64,000 nt of DNA from a virus, in the IMG/VR virus record IMGVR_UViG_3300027708_000032, positions 1 through 64,000 of that record; one strand, 5' to 3'. A program made the translations under genes and the position numbers. The notes beneath the pieces are model-generated. The model had not been told where the DNA came from and did not search any database. It was given only the letters and a program-made list of their open reading frames with translations. This document shows positions 17,553 to 24,830 of the stretch, in pieces. How positions within the stretch are numbered: position 1 is the stretch's first letter; every line of letters begins with the position of its first letter.

Positions 17553-17870
17553 ATGTCAGAACATTTAAAACAAACTGCAGTAACCTTTAAAGGTTCATTA
17601 ACTCGTCAAAAAGTTCAAGACGGTGTTGTAGTACTCTACTATCGTAACACTTTTAACATTGACGGTAAAACTCACGCTGTGTCGTCACCCGTTGACTTAG
17701 CGGGATTAGACGGAATGGTTCAGTTCGTTAAGAAAGGCGAACCACACCCTTCGGGCACGGGAACTGTAGCTCAAGATGCTTACTCTCTTGTCGAAGTAGT
17801 AAGCATTCAGTCTTTACGTAACCGTACTGAAACTCTTAAGCTTAAGCGTGAAGCTGAAGCATTAGGTTAA
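17553..17870 (+). CDS. Small highly expressed early protein (105 aa), unknown
   Basis: A soluble protein, starting MSEHLKQTAVTFKG, with several beta strands and a basic C-terminal helix (RNRTETLKLKREAEALG). Codon choice differs from the surrounding genes (CGT, GAC, GTC, CTT more frequent), and it forms a one-gene unit with a strong terminator. Both features suggest an abundant early product. No family is recognised; the beta-rich core with a charged tail would suit a small nucleic-acid binding protein. Confidence 0.65.
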   Translation: MSEHLKQTAVTFKGSLTRQKVQDGVVVLYYRNTFNIDGKTHAVSSPVDLAGLDGMVQFVKKGEPHPSGTGTVAQDAYSLVEVVSIQSLRNRTETLKLKREAEALG

Positions 17871-17872
17871 TT

Positions 17873-17898
17873 GAAAGGGCTAATGCCCTTTCTTTTTT
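17873..17898 (+). terminator. Rho-independent terminator
   Basis: The stem GAAAGGGC/GCCCTTTC has a four-base loop and six T residues directly after it. It starts two bases after the stop codon of the 105-residue gene. Confidence 0.9.
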
Positions 17899-18151
17899 AT
17901 TATATATACACAACATTACCATACAATCCGCAGATAATCAATGAGTTATGTGTGTCTATATGTGTAGTAGACAACCAACACATCTTTTCTTAAACTATTT
18001 CTATTTAGCTATACAGACCATTTTGGGTCGGATCAGATAGCTATAACTCTTATGTGTTCCTTTCAGAGAGTATAAACAAATGATAAATAACAGAAGGGCA
18101 TGGTAGCTCAACCTTAAAGAGTATGTCTCTCTATAACAGACAACAACAGTT
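17899..18151 (+). other. Noncoding tract before 148-aa gene
   Basis: 250 bases without a convincing frame. TAGCTATACAGACC and GATCAGATAGCTATA form a broken inverted pair (TAGCTATA with TATAGCTA-like halves) around 18006-18053. A GGGCATGGTAGCTCAACC stretch looks tRNA-like at its 5' side but lacks a matching acceptor. It may be a structured leader of the next gene. Confidence 0.35.
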
Positions 18152-18598
18152 ATGAAAAATTTTAATAAAGTTATCACCGTAGAAGTATCAGTAGACTCTA
18201 TTGCTAACATGTTATTAGACTCTATGTCTCCAGAGTTTAAACACAAAGAATTGGTAGCAGAAGCTATAGTAGGTAGAATGATGAACGATGGTTCATTAGG
18301 ATATCTATATAACTCTCTTAATGGTTATCCTACAACTATTGACTTTCAAGTAGGTGATGAAGTTAGTTCTAACTCTGGCTTTAGAGCTTATGCTTATTGG
18401 ACACCTGAGTCTATTGAGAAGAACGACAGCTGTTATGGTTCTGTAAAGAGTGGTAAGATAATAGAGATTAATGAGTATGGAGATCAAAAATTGAGAATAG
18501 AGTATCAGGTTCCTAATAAGAAAGGAGAAATGGATACCAACACTCAATGGGTTAAACATACTGATTGGAACAGAGTGGTTGTAGAAGCTGCTCTATAG
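18152..18598 (+). CDS. Early protein (148 aa), unknown
   Basis: The N-terminal 60 residues are a Val/Ser/Asp-rich helix pair. The C-terminal part (about 65-140) is beta-rich, with GSVKSGKIIEINEYG followed by a strand and TQWVKHTDWNRVVV, resembling a small SH3/KOW-like barrel. It is flanked by noncoding tracts and ends at its own terminator, so it is a separate unit. Function unknown. Confidence 0.6.
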   Translation: MKNFNKVITVEVSVDSIANMLLDSMSPEFKHKELVAEAIVGRMMNDGSLGYLYNSLNGYPTTIDFQVGDEVSSNSGFRAYAYWTPESIEKNDSCYGSVKSGKIIEINEYGDQKLRIEYQVPNKKGEMDTNTQWVKHTDWNRVVVEAAL

Positions 18599-18606
18599 TT
18601 ATTTAA

Positions 18607-18648
18607 GGTTGGCTGAACTAGTAATAGGGAGGCCAACCATTTCTTTTT
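18607..18648 (+). terminator. Terminator hairpin
   Basis: A perfect stem of GGTTGGC with GCCAACC across an 18-base loop is followed by ATTTCTTTTT. It lies just after the 148-residue gene. Confidence 0.7.
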
Positions 18649-18688
18649 AAAACAAACGGTAAGGCTACCATACACAGCCACAATTAGC

Positions 18689-18988
18689 ATGATGATACAT
18701 TATAACATTGCTAAAAAACAAGAAATTAACCCATTTGATGGTGTTAAAGTAGTAACTCTTTCTAGCTGTTCAAGAGGTAAGGAACTGTTACAGGGCTTCT
18801 TTGATAGAAAGTCTGAAGATAGTGTAGAAACAAGGAAGATAAATGGTTCATGGGTGATAGCCTATGATATTAACCATTTAGATTACACCACTATAATGGA
18901 ATGGTACAGTCCTATCAGAGGTAAGTTCCAGTTTAGAGGACAGTGGATACACTTCACTATAGAAGATGATGTAATGGCTTGTTTCTAA
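18689..18988 (+). CDS. Early protein (99 aa), unknown
   Basis: A basic N-terminus, then a beta-rich C-terminus (WVIAYDINHLDYTTIMEWY and a final FRGQWIHFTIEDD). It is a one-gene unit closed by a terminator four bases after its stop. No family is recognised. Confidence 0.6.
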   Translation: MMIHYNIAKKQEINPFDGVKVVTLSSCSRGKELLQGFFDRKSEDSVETRKINGSWVIAYDINHLDYTTIMEWYSPIRGKFQFRGQWIHFTIEDDVMACF

Positions 18989-18991
18989 AGC

Positions 18992-19016
18992 ATTGGGTGT
19001 GTACAGCCCAATTTTT
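18992..19016 (+). terminator. Rho-independent terminator
   Basis: The stem ATTGGG/CCCAAT is followed by TTTTT. It closes the 99-residue gene and isolates the noncoding tract downstream, which must therefore have its own promoter if it is transcribed. Confidence 0.75.
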
Positions 19017-19504
19017 GCTCATAAGGGAGATAAAAGGCTACCGAATGACTAGTGATACTCTAGTTACTGTAATAGAGAGCAATACAGTAGTAAATCTAAT
19101 TATACCTAACAGGATAGGTATGTCCCGTTATCTTAAGTACTGAACATCATAGGGAAAAGGCTCTAAGCATAAGGAGAACAACAATGCTATTAGCTTAAGG
19201 TAAACAAACAAAGTCGTAAGGGGAACATTATGCTGACCCAAGCCATACGTTAAGTGGCTCATTTATGTAACCAACTTCTAATTCCCTGGATCAGGGTTGC
19301 ACCGCTTGTAGGCCATGGTGTGTAATGTAAAACAACCTTCCAATGGTGGTAACGAGCCCACTATTCCTAATGCATCAGATATAATATGTCTGTAGTGAAT
19401 CCACATAAGGGCGTCCACCTTCAACAAGTGGCAGTGGTTATCTACGTCAATGTAACCCTTTAAAAAAGGTTGCGGATATATTACATCTGTTGCATATAGG
19501 AAAA
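19017..19504 (+). ncRNA. Candidate structured noncoding RNA, about 500 nt
   Basis: Nearly 500 bases between two terminators with no frame that reads like a protein. Base composition is more even than the genes around it, and local hairpins are visible: TACCTA/TAGGTA at about 19105-19122, a CCCTTT/AAAGG pair near 19457-19472, and several GC-rich loops. The 3' end is the terminator at 19505-19563. Together this looks like a stable phage RNA. No riboswitch, tmRNA, group I intron or 6S signature was recognised. Confidence 0.45.
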
Positions 19505-19563
19505 AAACAGGTATGGGACTGAGGCCCTACTAACACATCTAGCGGACCTGTTTGTTTTATTTT
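19505..19563 (+). terminator. Branched terminator of the noncoding tract
   Basis: AAACAGGT pairs perfectly with ACCTGTTT over a 33-base insert that contains its own GGG/CCC hairpin. A T-rich run (GTTTTATTTT) follows. It marks the 3' end of the tract from 19017. Confidence 0.7.
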
Positions 19564-19601
19564 GTATTCATATTCATCACACCTATAAAAATTCATTAAA
19601 C

Positions 19602-19841
19602 ATGAAAATGGAACTTACACGTAATGCTGACAATAAGATTGTTGGCTACAAGTTAATCAAAGAAGCATCTGATGATGTAGAAACCTTTGAAACGGTTAGA
19701 GACATGTATTTCTGGTCTTTAGATCAGAAGGTATTAGTCTACGATGGTAGAACAAGTGATAAAACAACAGATGAAACTGTTGAACTTATGTTTTCTACCA
19801 AAGAACACCACAAACAAAAGATGGACAAAATTAATTCTTAA
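19602..19841 (+). CDS. Small early protein (79 aa), unknown
   Basis: Starts MKMELTRNADNKIVGYKLI after an A-rich leader. An acidic helix and a basic, His/Lys-rich C-terminus follow. It is the first of a run of six small genes with no terminator between them until 21269. No family is recognised. Confidence 0.6.
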   Translation: MKMELTRNADNKIVGYKLIKEASDDVETFETVRDMYFWSLDQKVLVYDGRTSDKTTDETVELMFSTKEHHKQKMDKINS

Positions 19842-19861
19842 CCACCTAAAAATTCATTAAC

Positions 19862-19999
19862 ATGAAACAGGTAACATTAACAATTAAAGAGTTTTATCTC
19901 TTTAAAGACATTGCTCATTTTATATATGAGTTTAGTGTAAACAACAATTTCATCACTATTAAAGCTGATTCCCATCAGTTAGAACTATTGGGCTATTAG
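19862..19999 (+). CDS. Small early protein (45 aa), unknown
   Basis: Starts MKQVTLTIKEFYLFKD, is mixed beta/alpha and has no membrane segment. The stop lies one base before the next start. It is supported by position in the operon and a leader like those of its neighbours. Confidence 0.5.
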   Translation: MKQVTLTIKEFYLFKDIAHFIYEFSVNNNFITIKADSHQLELLGY

Positions 20000-20000
20000 T

Positions 20001-20225
20001 ATGAAAAAGTTTATCATCTTTTGCAGTACAGCTGCTATACCATTTATACTAGTATGGATGGGTTTTATTCTCACTGGTTTTAGTTACAATCCTTTAGATA
20101 TATTTCAGAACGGAAACTTCTGGGGTGTAAGCGTTCTTTATTGGTTTCTATGGATATGTATGTCTCCACTAATAATGGAGACTATCAACGAAATACATAA
20201 CAAGAAACCAGTGAGTAAAATATAA
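20001..20225 (+). CDS. Small membrane protein with two segments (74 aa)
   Basis: Hydrophobic segments at about residues 4-27 (FIIFCSTAAIPFILVW) and 40-60 (FWGVSVLYWFLWICM), with a short basic end. It probably sits in the inner membrane. Early phage membrane proteins of this kind often block superinfection or disturb host functions; nothing here shows which. Confidence 0.6.
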   Translation: MKKFIIFCSTAAIPFILVWMGFILTGFSYNPLDIFQNGNFWGVSVLYWFLWICMSPLIMETINEIHNKKPVSKI

Positions 20226-20310
20226 GATAGTAGGAAGGTTTAGTGTCAACCTCAGAGCTCTTAGAGCAAAAACACTTTTTTATTTCATCATCATTTAAAT
20301 TATATACACT

Positions 20311-20478
20311 ATGAAGTATGTATTAATTTCTCCTGTATGGGCAGTATTGTTTATACTATCTATGTTATTAGGTGGTATTATGTATCTATGGCAGTTTTCT
20401 CAAGATGATTTCTTTAGAGGTGCTAGATATATAAACGAAAACGTAATAAGATTTGGAGACTGGTATTTTAAACATTAA
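20311..20478 (+). CDS. Small membrane protein (55 aa)
   Basis: One hydrophobic stretch at residues 4-28 (VLISPVWAVLFILSMLL) is followed by a polar, aromatic tail ending DWYFKH. It lies in a row of early membrane protein genes. Confidence 0.55.
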   Translation: MKYVLISPVWAVLFILSMLLGGIMYLWQFSQDDFFRGARYINENVIRFGDWYFKH

Positions 20479-20495
20479 TCTTAAAAACATTAAAC

Positions 20496-20744
20496 ATGAC
20501 TATTAAAGAAACAGCACTTAACATTGCTATAATAGTAATACTACTAACAGGATTGGTAGTAAGCTTTATGTACTCTTTTGAACAACGTAGAAAAGTTAAA
20601 GAATTACAGCGTATAAAAGACACTGCAGAATATCAGTTTATCATTACAGATGATAGCATCACTGTATATGATTATGGTAGAACAGTGGGTACGATTAAGT
20701 TAGACGGATCATTAGATAGTCTTATGATAGAAGATAATCAATAA
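20496..20744 (+). CDS. Single-pass membrane protein (82 aa)
   Basis: A transmembrane segment at about residues 8-27 (NIAIIVILLTGLVVSFMY) is followed by a basic juxtamembrane helix (EQRRKVKELQR) and a beta-rich soluble end. The basic patch after the segment predicts a cytoplasmic C-terminus. No family is recognised. Confidence 0.6.
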   Translation: MTIKETALNIAIIVILLTGLVVSFMYSFEQRRKVKELQRIKDTAEYQFIITDDSITVYDYGRTVGTIKLDGSLDSLMIEDNQ

Positions 20745-20748
20745 TCCT

Positions 20749-20756
20749 TATATTTG
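20749..20756 (+). promoter_or_regulatory. Bacteroidota-type -7 box
   Basis: TATATTTG matches the TAnnTTTG -7 consensus of the Bacteroidota housekeeping sigma factor. It lies 32 bases before the start of the outer-membrane protein gene. A clear TTG -33 box is not seen. Confidence 0.5.
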
Positions 20757-20787
20757 TAACTAATTAACAAACCATAAAAAAACAGCA

Positions 20788-21252
20788 ATGAAAAAATTCA
20801 TTCTTATTCTTGCAGCATGTGCTACAACTACCGCATATGCCCAGAAAACAAAAATGTCCTACAAAGTAGGTGTAGTAACTAGTCTACCAGCTAATGTTAC
20901 AAGCACAAGTATTAATGCTGGTAGCACAATGTTAGAAGCCTCTAAAAAGGTTTCTAAAAAGATTTCTGCAACAGCTAATGTAGGATACATTAGATTAACA
21001 GCTACAGATGCTCCAATTTCACAGATTCCTGTGTTTGTGGGTGCAAGATACTCTGTAACTGATCAGTGGTACTTTGGTGCTGCTGCAGGTGTTACCATCT
21101 CAACCAAAAAGGGATATGGTAGCACAGAGTTTGGCTACAGTCCATACTTAGGTTATCAGAAAGGACATATCAGCGTAGATGCTAGATATTACCTATCTGG
21201 ATTACAAACACCGTTGTCTACTATTGGACTAGTGTTTAGCTACAGTTTATAA
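20788..21252 (+). CDS. Outer-membrane beta-barrel protein with signal peptide
   Basis: A 154-residue protein with a Sec signal peptide, MKKFILILAACATTTAYAQ, with the cleavage expected after TAYA. The rest is a run of alternating beta strands with aromatic girdles (FVGARYSVTDQWYFGAAAG, YSPYLGYQKG) ending in FSYSL, the terminal aromatic/hydrophobic strand typical of outer-membrane barrels. An eight-strand barrel is likely. It is expressed from its own promoter box and ends at a long hairpin. A phage-made early outer-membrane barrel could mask the receptor against superinfection; this is an inference. Confidence 0.7.
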   Translation: MKKFILILAACATTTAYAQKTKMSYKVGVVTSLPANVTSTSINAGSTMLEASKKVSKKISATANVGYIRLTATDAPISQIPVFVGARYSVTDQWYFGAAAGVTISTKKGYGSTEFGYSPYLGYQKGHISVDARYYLSGLQTPLSTIGLVFSYSL

Positions 21253-21268
21253 TTCTTGTTATTTTACC

Positions 21269-21352
21269 ATGAGCCCACTGATGGGCTGTAAACAATACCA
21301 CTATATTAGTATAATGGTAATGTTTAGAGCTCACTGGTGGGCTCATCCTTTT
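21269..21352 (+). terminator. Long imperfect hairpin with terminator tail
   Basis: ATGAGCCCAC pairs perfectly with GTGGGCTCAT, and the inside continues as TAAACA/TGTTTA and TACCA/TGGTA. Together they make a rod of about 78 bases with a short top loop. CCTTTT follows. It ends the barrel gene and may also protect the transcript. A second GAGCCC/GGGCTC hairpin occurs 280 bases later. Confidence 0.65.
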
Positions 21353-21382
21353 ATGACATCATAACACTTAAAAAACATTTAC

Positions 21383-21535
21383 ATGAGTAAATACACCATT
21401 ATTAAAATATTATTGACAATTATTACGCTTGGTAGTTTAGTCTTATTTGCTATGACCTCTTGCCGTACAGGATATGGATGCCATGGTAACCAATCATGGA
21501 AACACATGGAGCGTAGGATAAATAGACCTTATTAA
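21383..21535 (+). CDS. Small lipoprotein (50 aa)
   Basis: A signal segment (IIKILLTIITLGSLVLFA) is followed by the lipobox AMTSC and then a Gly/His/Arg-rich mature part of about 25 residues. It would be acylated and anchored in the outer or inner membrane. The gene lies between two related hairpins. Function unknown. Confidence 0.55.
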   Translation: MSKYTIIKILLTIITLGSLVLFAMTSCRTGYGCHGNQSWKHMERRINRPY

Positions 21536-21551
21536 ACTCATAAGGTGTATG

Positions 21552-21588
21552 ATGGAGCCCTGAAACTTTTATAAGTGTAGGGGCTCAT
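21552..21588 (+). terminator. GAGCCC/GGGCTC hairpin
   Basis: The stem GAGCCC with GGGCTC resembles the outer stem of the hairpin at 21269, including the flanking AT and CATC. There is no good T run, so it may stabilise or process RNA rather than terminate. Confidence 0.45.
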
Positions 21589-21615
21589 CTACATTAAACT
21601 TTTAAATATTTAACA

Positions 21616-22362
21616 ATGAAAAAGATAACATTATTAGTTCTTCCTTTTCTTTTTTCTTGTTCTATAGGAACAACAAAAGACGAAGAACATTTAGTTTATG
21701 GAATGGATGATGATATGTATTATTCTAAGCTAAAAACTATTGATCTTATTGAAGCACCCAATGGATATAAAAGAACAATAGTTTCTGATACGTCATTTGG
21801 TACTTTTTTAAGAACTCTTGAGTTATCAAATGATAACACAGTTTATTATTACAATAAAGAAAAAAGAGATGACCAAAATCAGTATGCAGTTATAGCACTG
21901 CCTCTTGATGGTGAGTTAGAGCAGTGTGCAGATTTTGTAATGAAACTTAGAATGTTGTACTTAAGAACTCAGAATAGAGATATTGTATTTTATGACAATG
22001 AAAACGGTGTGTATACATTGTCTAGTCCTTATAATAACTTTGAACAGTATAAACAAACAGTGTTTGGTATGTGTGGTAGCATGTCTTTATGTAAACATTT
22101 ACAACCAAGAGATATAAAAGATATACATATTGGTGATGTTTTTATAAGAGGTGGTTTTCCTGGTCATGTACAAATTGTAATAGATATTGTAGAAAATGCT
22201 GAAGGACATAAGATGTTTATGTTAGCAGAAGGATATACACCAGCTCAAAGTCCGCATATAATTAGAAACTCAAAAGATAATAGTCCATGGTTTAATTGTG
22301 ATGAAAGCATTATAGCTTCTTCTAGTTATTTATTCACTGCATCTGAATTAATGACATGGTAA
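21616..22362 (+). CDS. DUF4846-like lipoprotein
   Basis: A 248-residue protein with a short signal peptide and lipobox-like LFSCS (Cys15). The body matches what I know of DUF4846 in Bacteroidota: ALPLDGELEQCADFVMKLR, then a QNRDIVFYDN segment, GMCGSMSLCKHL, and IGDVFIRGGFPGHVQIVID. The conserved Gly-His pair in PGHVQIV and the Cys residues suggest an enzyme-like active site, but its chemistry is unknown. It is membrane-anchored and faces the periplasm or surface. Presumably it was taken from a host; it may alter the envelope during infection. Confidence 0.7.
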   Translation: MKKITLLVLPFLFSCSIGTTKDEEHLVYGMDDDMYYSKLKTIDLIEAPNGYKRTIVSDTSFGTFLRTLELSNDNTVYYYNKEKRDDQNQYAVIALPLDGELEQCADFVMKLRMLYLRTQNRDIVFYDNENGVYTLSSPYNNFEQYKQTVFGMCGSMSLCKHLQPRDIKDIHIGDVFIRGGFPGHVQIVIDIVENAEGHKMFMLAEGYTPAQSPHIIRNSKDNSPWFNCDESIIASSSYLFTASELMTW

Positions 22363-22374
22363 ATACTAAATTTT

Positions 22375-22602
22375 ATGACTAAAGAACAAGCACAAAGAGA
22401 GACCATAAAACGTTTTACTAATCTTATAGATGGTAAAGTGTTACCGTTTGCATCTGTAGCAACCATTTTAAACTATTATGAGACGTTGTTAGCAGATAAT
22501 AAACCAAATGTAACATCACCATGTAATATTACAAAAAGCTTTGAAGAAGAGTGGGTTAAAGAACTTGAGCAAGAAGCTGCTGAATATGATGGTGATATTT
22601 AA
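22375..22602 (+). CDS. Small acidic protein (75 aa), unknown
   Basis: A soluble, helical protein, starting MTKEQAQRETIKRFTNLI, with an acidic end (EEEWVKELEQEAAEYDGDI). It begins 12 bases after the DUF4846 gene and ends where a noncoding tract starts. Confidence 0.55.
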   Translation: MTKEQAQRETIKRFTNLIDGKVLPFASVATILNYYETLLADNKPNVTSPCNITKSFEEEWVKELEQEAAEYDGDI

Positions 22603-22853
22603 GATACGTGGCAAGTAGTTACTGCCTAGTGTGCCTTACATGATAAGAAATGGTATAACAACCATATAGGTATGCTGATAGGACATGGTTCTATCCAGGA
22701 GAACATCCTGGAATCAACAATTCAATATGTTTACCTAACCTGCCTAGACAAAACAGCACGGGAGAACAGAGAGCCTCCTGCAGGGACAGCCACGACACTT
22801 ATAAGTTGGGAAGAACAGAGTGTCACTTTTAATAACATTTTAAAACCTATTAT
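22603..22853 (+). ncRNA. Candidate structured noncoding tract
   Basis: 250 bases with a mixed composition and clear hairpins: TCCAGGA/TCCTGGA at 22694-22712 (perfect, five-base loop), GGAG/CTCC pairs near 22761-22778, and GACACT/AGTGTC at 22794-22824 followed by ACTTTTAAT, which could terminate. A frame exists from 22672 to 22866, but its translation is not protein-like and it runs through all the hairpins. Confidence 0.4.
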
Positions 22854-23072
22854 ATGGGAAAAATGAAAGACTTGGTCATAGACCAAATGAACGATGAAGG
22901 TCCACAGTATGACTCTGCAGGATATACATCTGCAGATAATCAATTACATCCACCACCAGATGAAATAAACCTAGAGTCTGGATTATCCATGTGGGTTATT
23001 AAAGATATAAGAGTGTGGGCTACAGATTACCCACAAGCCTGTAAGCTTTATGAGATAATAGATAAATTCTAG
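22854..23072 (+). CDS. Small acidic protein (72 aa), unknown
   Basis: A soluble protein with a Pro/Asp-rich middle (NQLHPPPDEINLESG) and a final helix (YPQACKLYEIIDKF). Starts at 22854 or the Met at 22863. It lies three bases before the next gene and is probably coupled to it. Confidence 0.5.
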   Translation: MGKMKDLVIDQMNDEGPQYDSAGYTSADNQLHPPPDEINLESGLSMWVIKDIRVWATDYPQACKLYEIIDKF

Positions 23073-23075
23073 TTT

Positions 23076-23636
23076 ATGAGAAAAACTGATTACTCTAAAG
23101 CACACAATAAAAAATTAGTTCAACAGATAGTATTTGATGACTTTAAAAGAAGAGGGATAAATAAGTTAATTGGTTTGGCTGGTCCAAACATTACTGATTA
23201 TCTTTCTTTTGTTAAGAGTAAAGGTATAAAACATGCCGAAGTGTATGAAAGAGACTATGTTAATCTCATTTACCAAATGGCAGACTTTAAACCACCTATC
23301 AAAACTGTTGTAAAGTATCAAGATATATACACTGCTGATTTATATCAGGATGTATTGTACGATCTTGACTTTTGTTGTACTATTAAGAATGCAGCACCCC
23401 ATATACAAAGATTCAAGAAGAATGCTATTGTTACACTTGCTTTAAGAAAAATAGGTTTAATGCCTACATTAAAGAAGTTTTGTAAACTAGTAAGCAATCT
23501 TAAACCGTACATACAACTAAATGTACAGGTTACAAACAACTACAAAATGCATATACTGCATTTTGAAGATTTATCATATACTGTCTATCAGTATCATGAT
23601 ACAACACCTATGGTGTTAATTAAACCCAATTTTTAA
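23076..23636 (+). CDS. Possible SAM-methyltransferase-like protein
   Basis: A 186-residue basic protein. KLIGLAGPNITDYLSFVK followed by AEVYERD reads like motif I and the acidic end of strand 2 in Rossmann methyltransferases. YDLDFCCTI then resembles motif IV, and NAIVTLALRK a following strand. The glycine-rich loop is poor and the catalytic motif is not canonical, so the protein may bind but not methylate. The assignment is from pattern only. Confidence 0.5.
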   Translation: MRKTDYSKAHNKKLVQQIVFDDFKRRGINKLIGLAGPNITDYLSFVKSKGIKHAEVYERDYVNLIYQMADFKPPIKTVVKYQDIYTADLYQDVLYDLDFCCTIKNAAPHIQRFKKNAIVTLALRKIGLMPTLKKFCKLVSNLKPYIQLNVQVTNNYKMHILHFEDLSYTVYQYHDTTPMVLIKPNF

Positions 23637-23657
23637 AAACATTTAAATTAAAAAACC

Positions 23658-23993
23658 ATGTCAAAAGGACTAAGATTTTACACTAGAGAAGAACTTAATG
23701 CATTACATCAGCTTGCTGTATCAGAAGCTCCTGTTAATAAAAAATTACTTGAACAGTTTTGTAAAGACTATAATAGATCTTTTCATTCTGCAGGATTAAA
23801 AGTTTATGAGTTTAGAAAGAAATTAAACATTGGAAATGCAAAACCTCCAAGAAATAAAACAGTTATGCCTAAAGCAGATCTTGTAAAAGATAGTTCTGTA
23901 GCAAAAATATCAAAGAATGAATTTAAAATTCCAGTAAACAACTGGAACATTACAAATGAAAACGGACAGATGTTTCTAAACATCAAGTTTTAA
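23658..23993 (+). CDS. Basic early protein (111 aa), unknown
   Basis: A soluble, basic protein. The N-terminal half is helical (REELNALHQLAVSE, then a LEQFCKDYNRSFHSAGLKV segment that could be a helix-turn-helix), and the C-terminal half is Lys/Asn-rich. It might bind DNA, but the motif is weak. Confidence 0.5.
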   Translation: MSKGLRFYTREELNALHQLAVSEAPVNKKLLEQFCKDYNRSFHSAGLKVYEFRKKLNIGNAKPPRNKTVMPKADLVKDSSVAKISKNEFKIPVNNWNITNENGQMFLNIKF

Positions 23994-24256
23994 AATAGGT
24001 GAGGCTAGCATAAGCTAGTACCTACATTATCGCGAGTAGTGTAGGAATAAGGGGCACGTTCTTGCTCTAACCAATCCAACTCAGGACACTGATCAACCAT
24101 GAACGTGTGTCTAGACAAGATTCTAGACTAATCAGGGATGAAAACATAACCTGTAATTGTGATCAGCCTATTACACCCTTGTTACGTTGGGACTTTGTCC
24201 TGTATCTACCATATGTGGAGCCTTAGAGCTGCTGCAGTGACTAGTAGTAATACATG
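23994..24256 (+). ncRNA. Candidate structured noncoding RNA
   Basis: 260 bases without a gene, dense with hairpins: CTAGC/GCTAG near 24006-24019 inside TAGGT/ACCTA, a CTACA/TGTAG pair around 24030-24053, and the perfect GTCTAGA/TCTAGAC at about 24108-24127. GGAC/GTCC follows near 24192-24201. A terminator at 24257 closes it. It has the same build as the tract at 19017 and is a good candidate for a transcribed RNA. Confidence 0.45.
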
Positions 24257-24285
24257 CAGGGTGGGTTAAGCCCTGTATTTTTTTA
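24257..24285 (+). terminator. Rho-independent terminator
   Basis: The stem CAGGG/CCCTG across a nine-base loop is followed by TATTTTTTT. It ends the noncoding tract before the 163-residue gene. Confidence 0.75.
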
Positions 24286-24306
24286 TACACTTAAAAATTT
24301 ACAATT

Positions 24307-24798
24307 ATGCTAAAATTTAAGCATGAAGAAGAACAGATGCATAAAGCATTGTGTTTATCAGATGAAGTAAAAGACAATGTTAGAGAGAAGATATTTTTCT
24401 CTACATTCAGTAACACTCTTGTAAAAGAAGAGTTATTTGATAACAAGGATGATGTTCCTGCACAGTTAACCACTGTTACTGGGATACTAGAGAAAGCTAT
24501 AGCCTTAGCTAATGAGCAAGAGTATGATTATATGTTGTTAACGTTTAATAACACACATGATTTAGCTCATAAAGCTCTTGCACATTATAAGATTCTTAGT
24601 GATGATACAACTAAAGAGGCAAGAACTAAGATGAAGCTTTTGGAGCTATTAGCAGGACTTAAAGAATTAGATATGGATGAGGCTGATGAAGTGAGAAGTT
24701 TAGCACCAACTAATCTTGTAAAAAGAGTTAAGATGGTTAAAAAGAGTGGGTACAATTTTGACAAATACATGGAGCTTATTGCTGATATAATGGAATAG
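24307..24798 (+). CDS. Acidic helical protein (163 aa), unknown
   Basis: Nearly all helix, rich in Glu, Lys and Leu, from MLKFKHEEEQMHKALCL to KYMELIADIME. No membrane segment or catalytic motif is seen. Its end holds the -33 box of the promoter of the next gene. Function unknown. Confidence 0.6.
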   Translation: MLKFKHEEEQMHKALCLSDEVKDNVREKIFFSTFSNTLVKEELFDNKDDVPAQLTTVTGILEKAIALANEQEYDYMLLTFNNTHDLAHKALAHYKILSDDTTKEARTKMKLLELLAGLKELDMDEADEVRSLAPTNLVKRVKMVKKSGYNFDKYMELIADIME

Positions 24799-24808
24799 TT
24801 TATATTTG
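24779..24808 (+). promoter_or_regulatory. Bacteroidota-type promoter (TTG-N19-TATATTTG)
   Basis: TTG at 24779-24781, a 19-base spacer and TATATTTG at 24801-24808 fit the Bacteroidota -33/-7 consensus. The start of the HTH gene lies 22 bases downstream. It is the best promoter match in the window. Confidence 0.65.
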
Positions 24809-24830
24809 TTGTACACAAGACAAAACAACA

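Noticed and set aside
19017-19504. Group I intron or tmRNA in the first structured tract
   Set aside because: No P7 core, no split gene around it, and no tRNA-like ends or tag frame.
22672-22866. 64-residue frame in the third structured tract
   Set aside because: Runs through all hairpins and has no leader; the translation is not protein-like.
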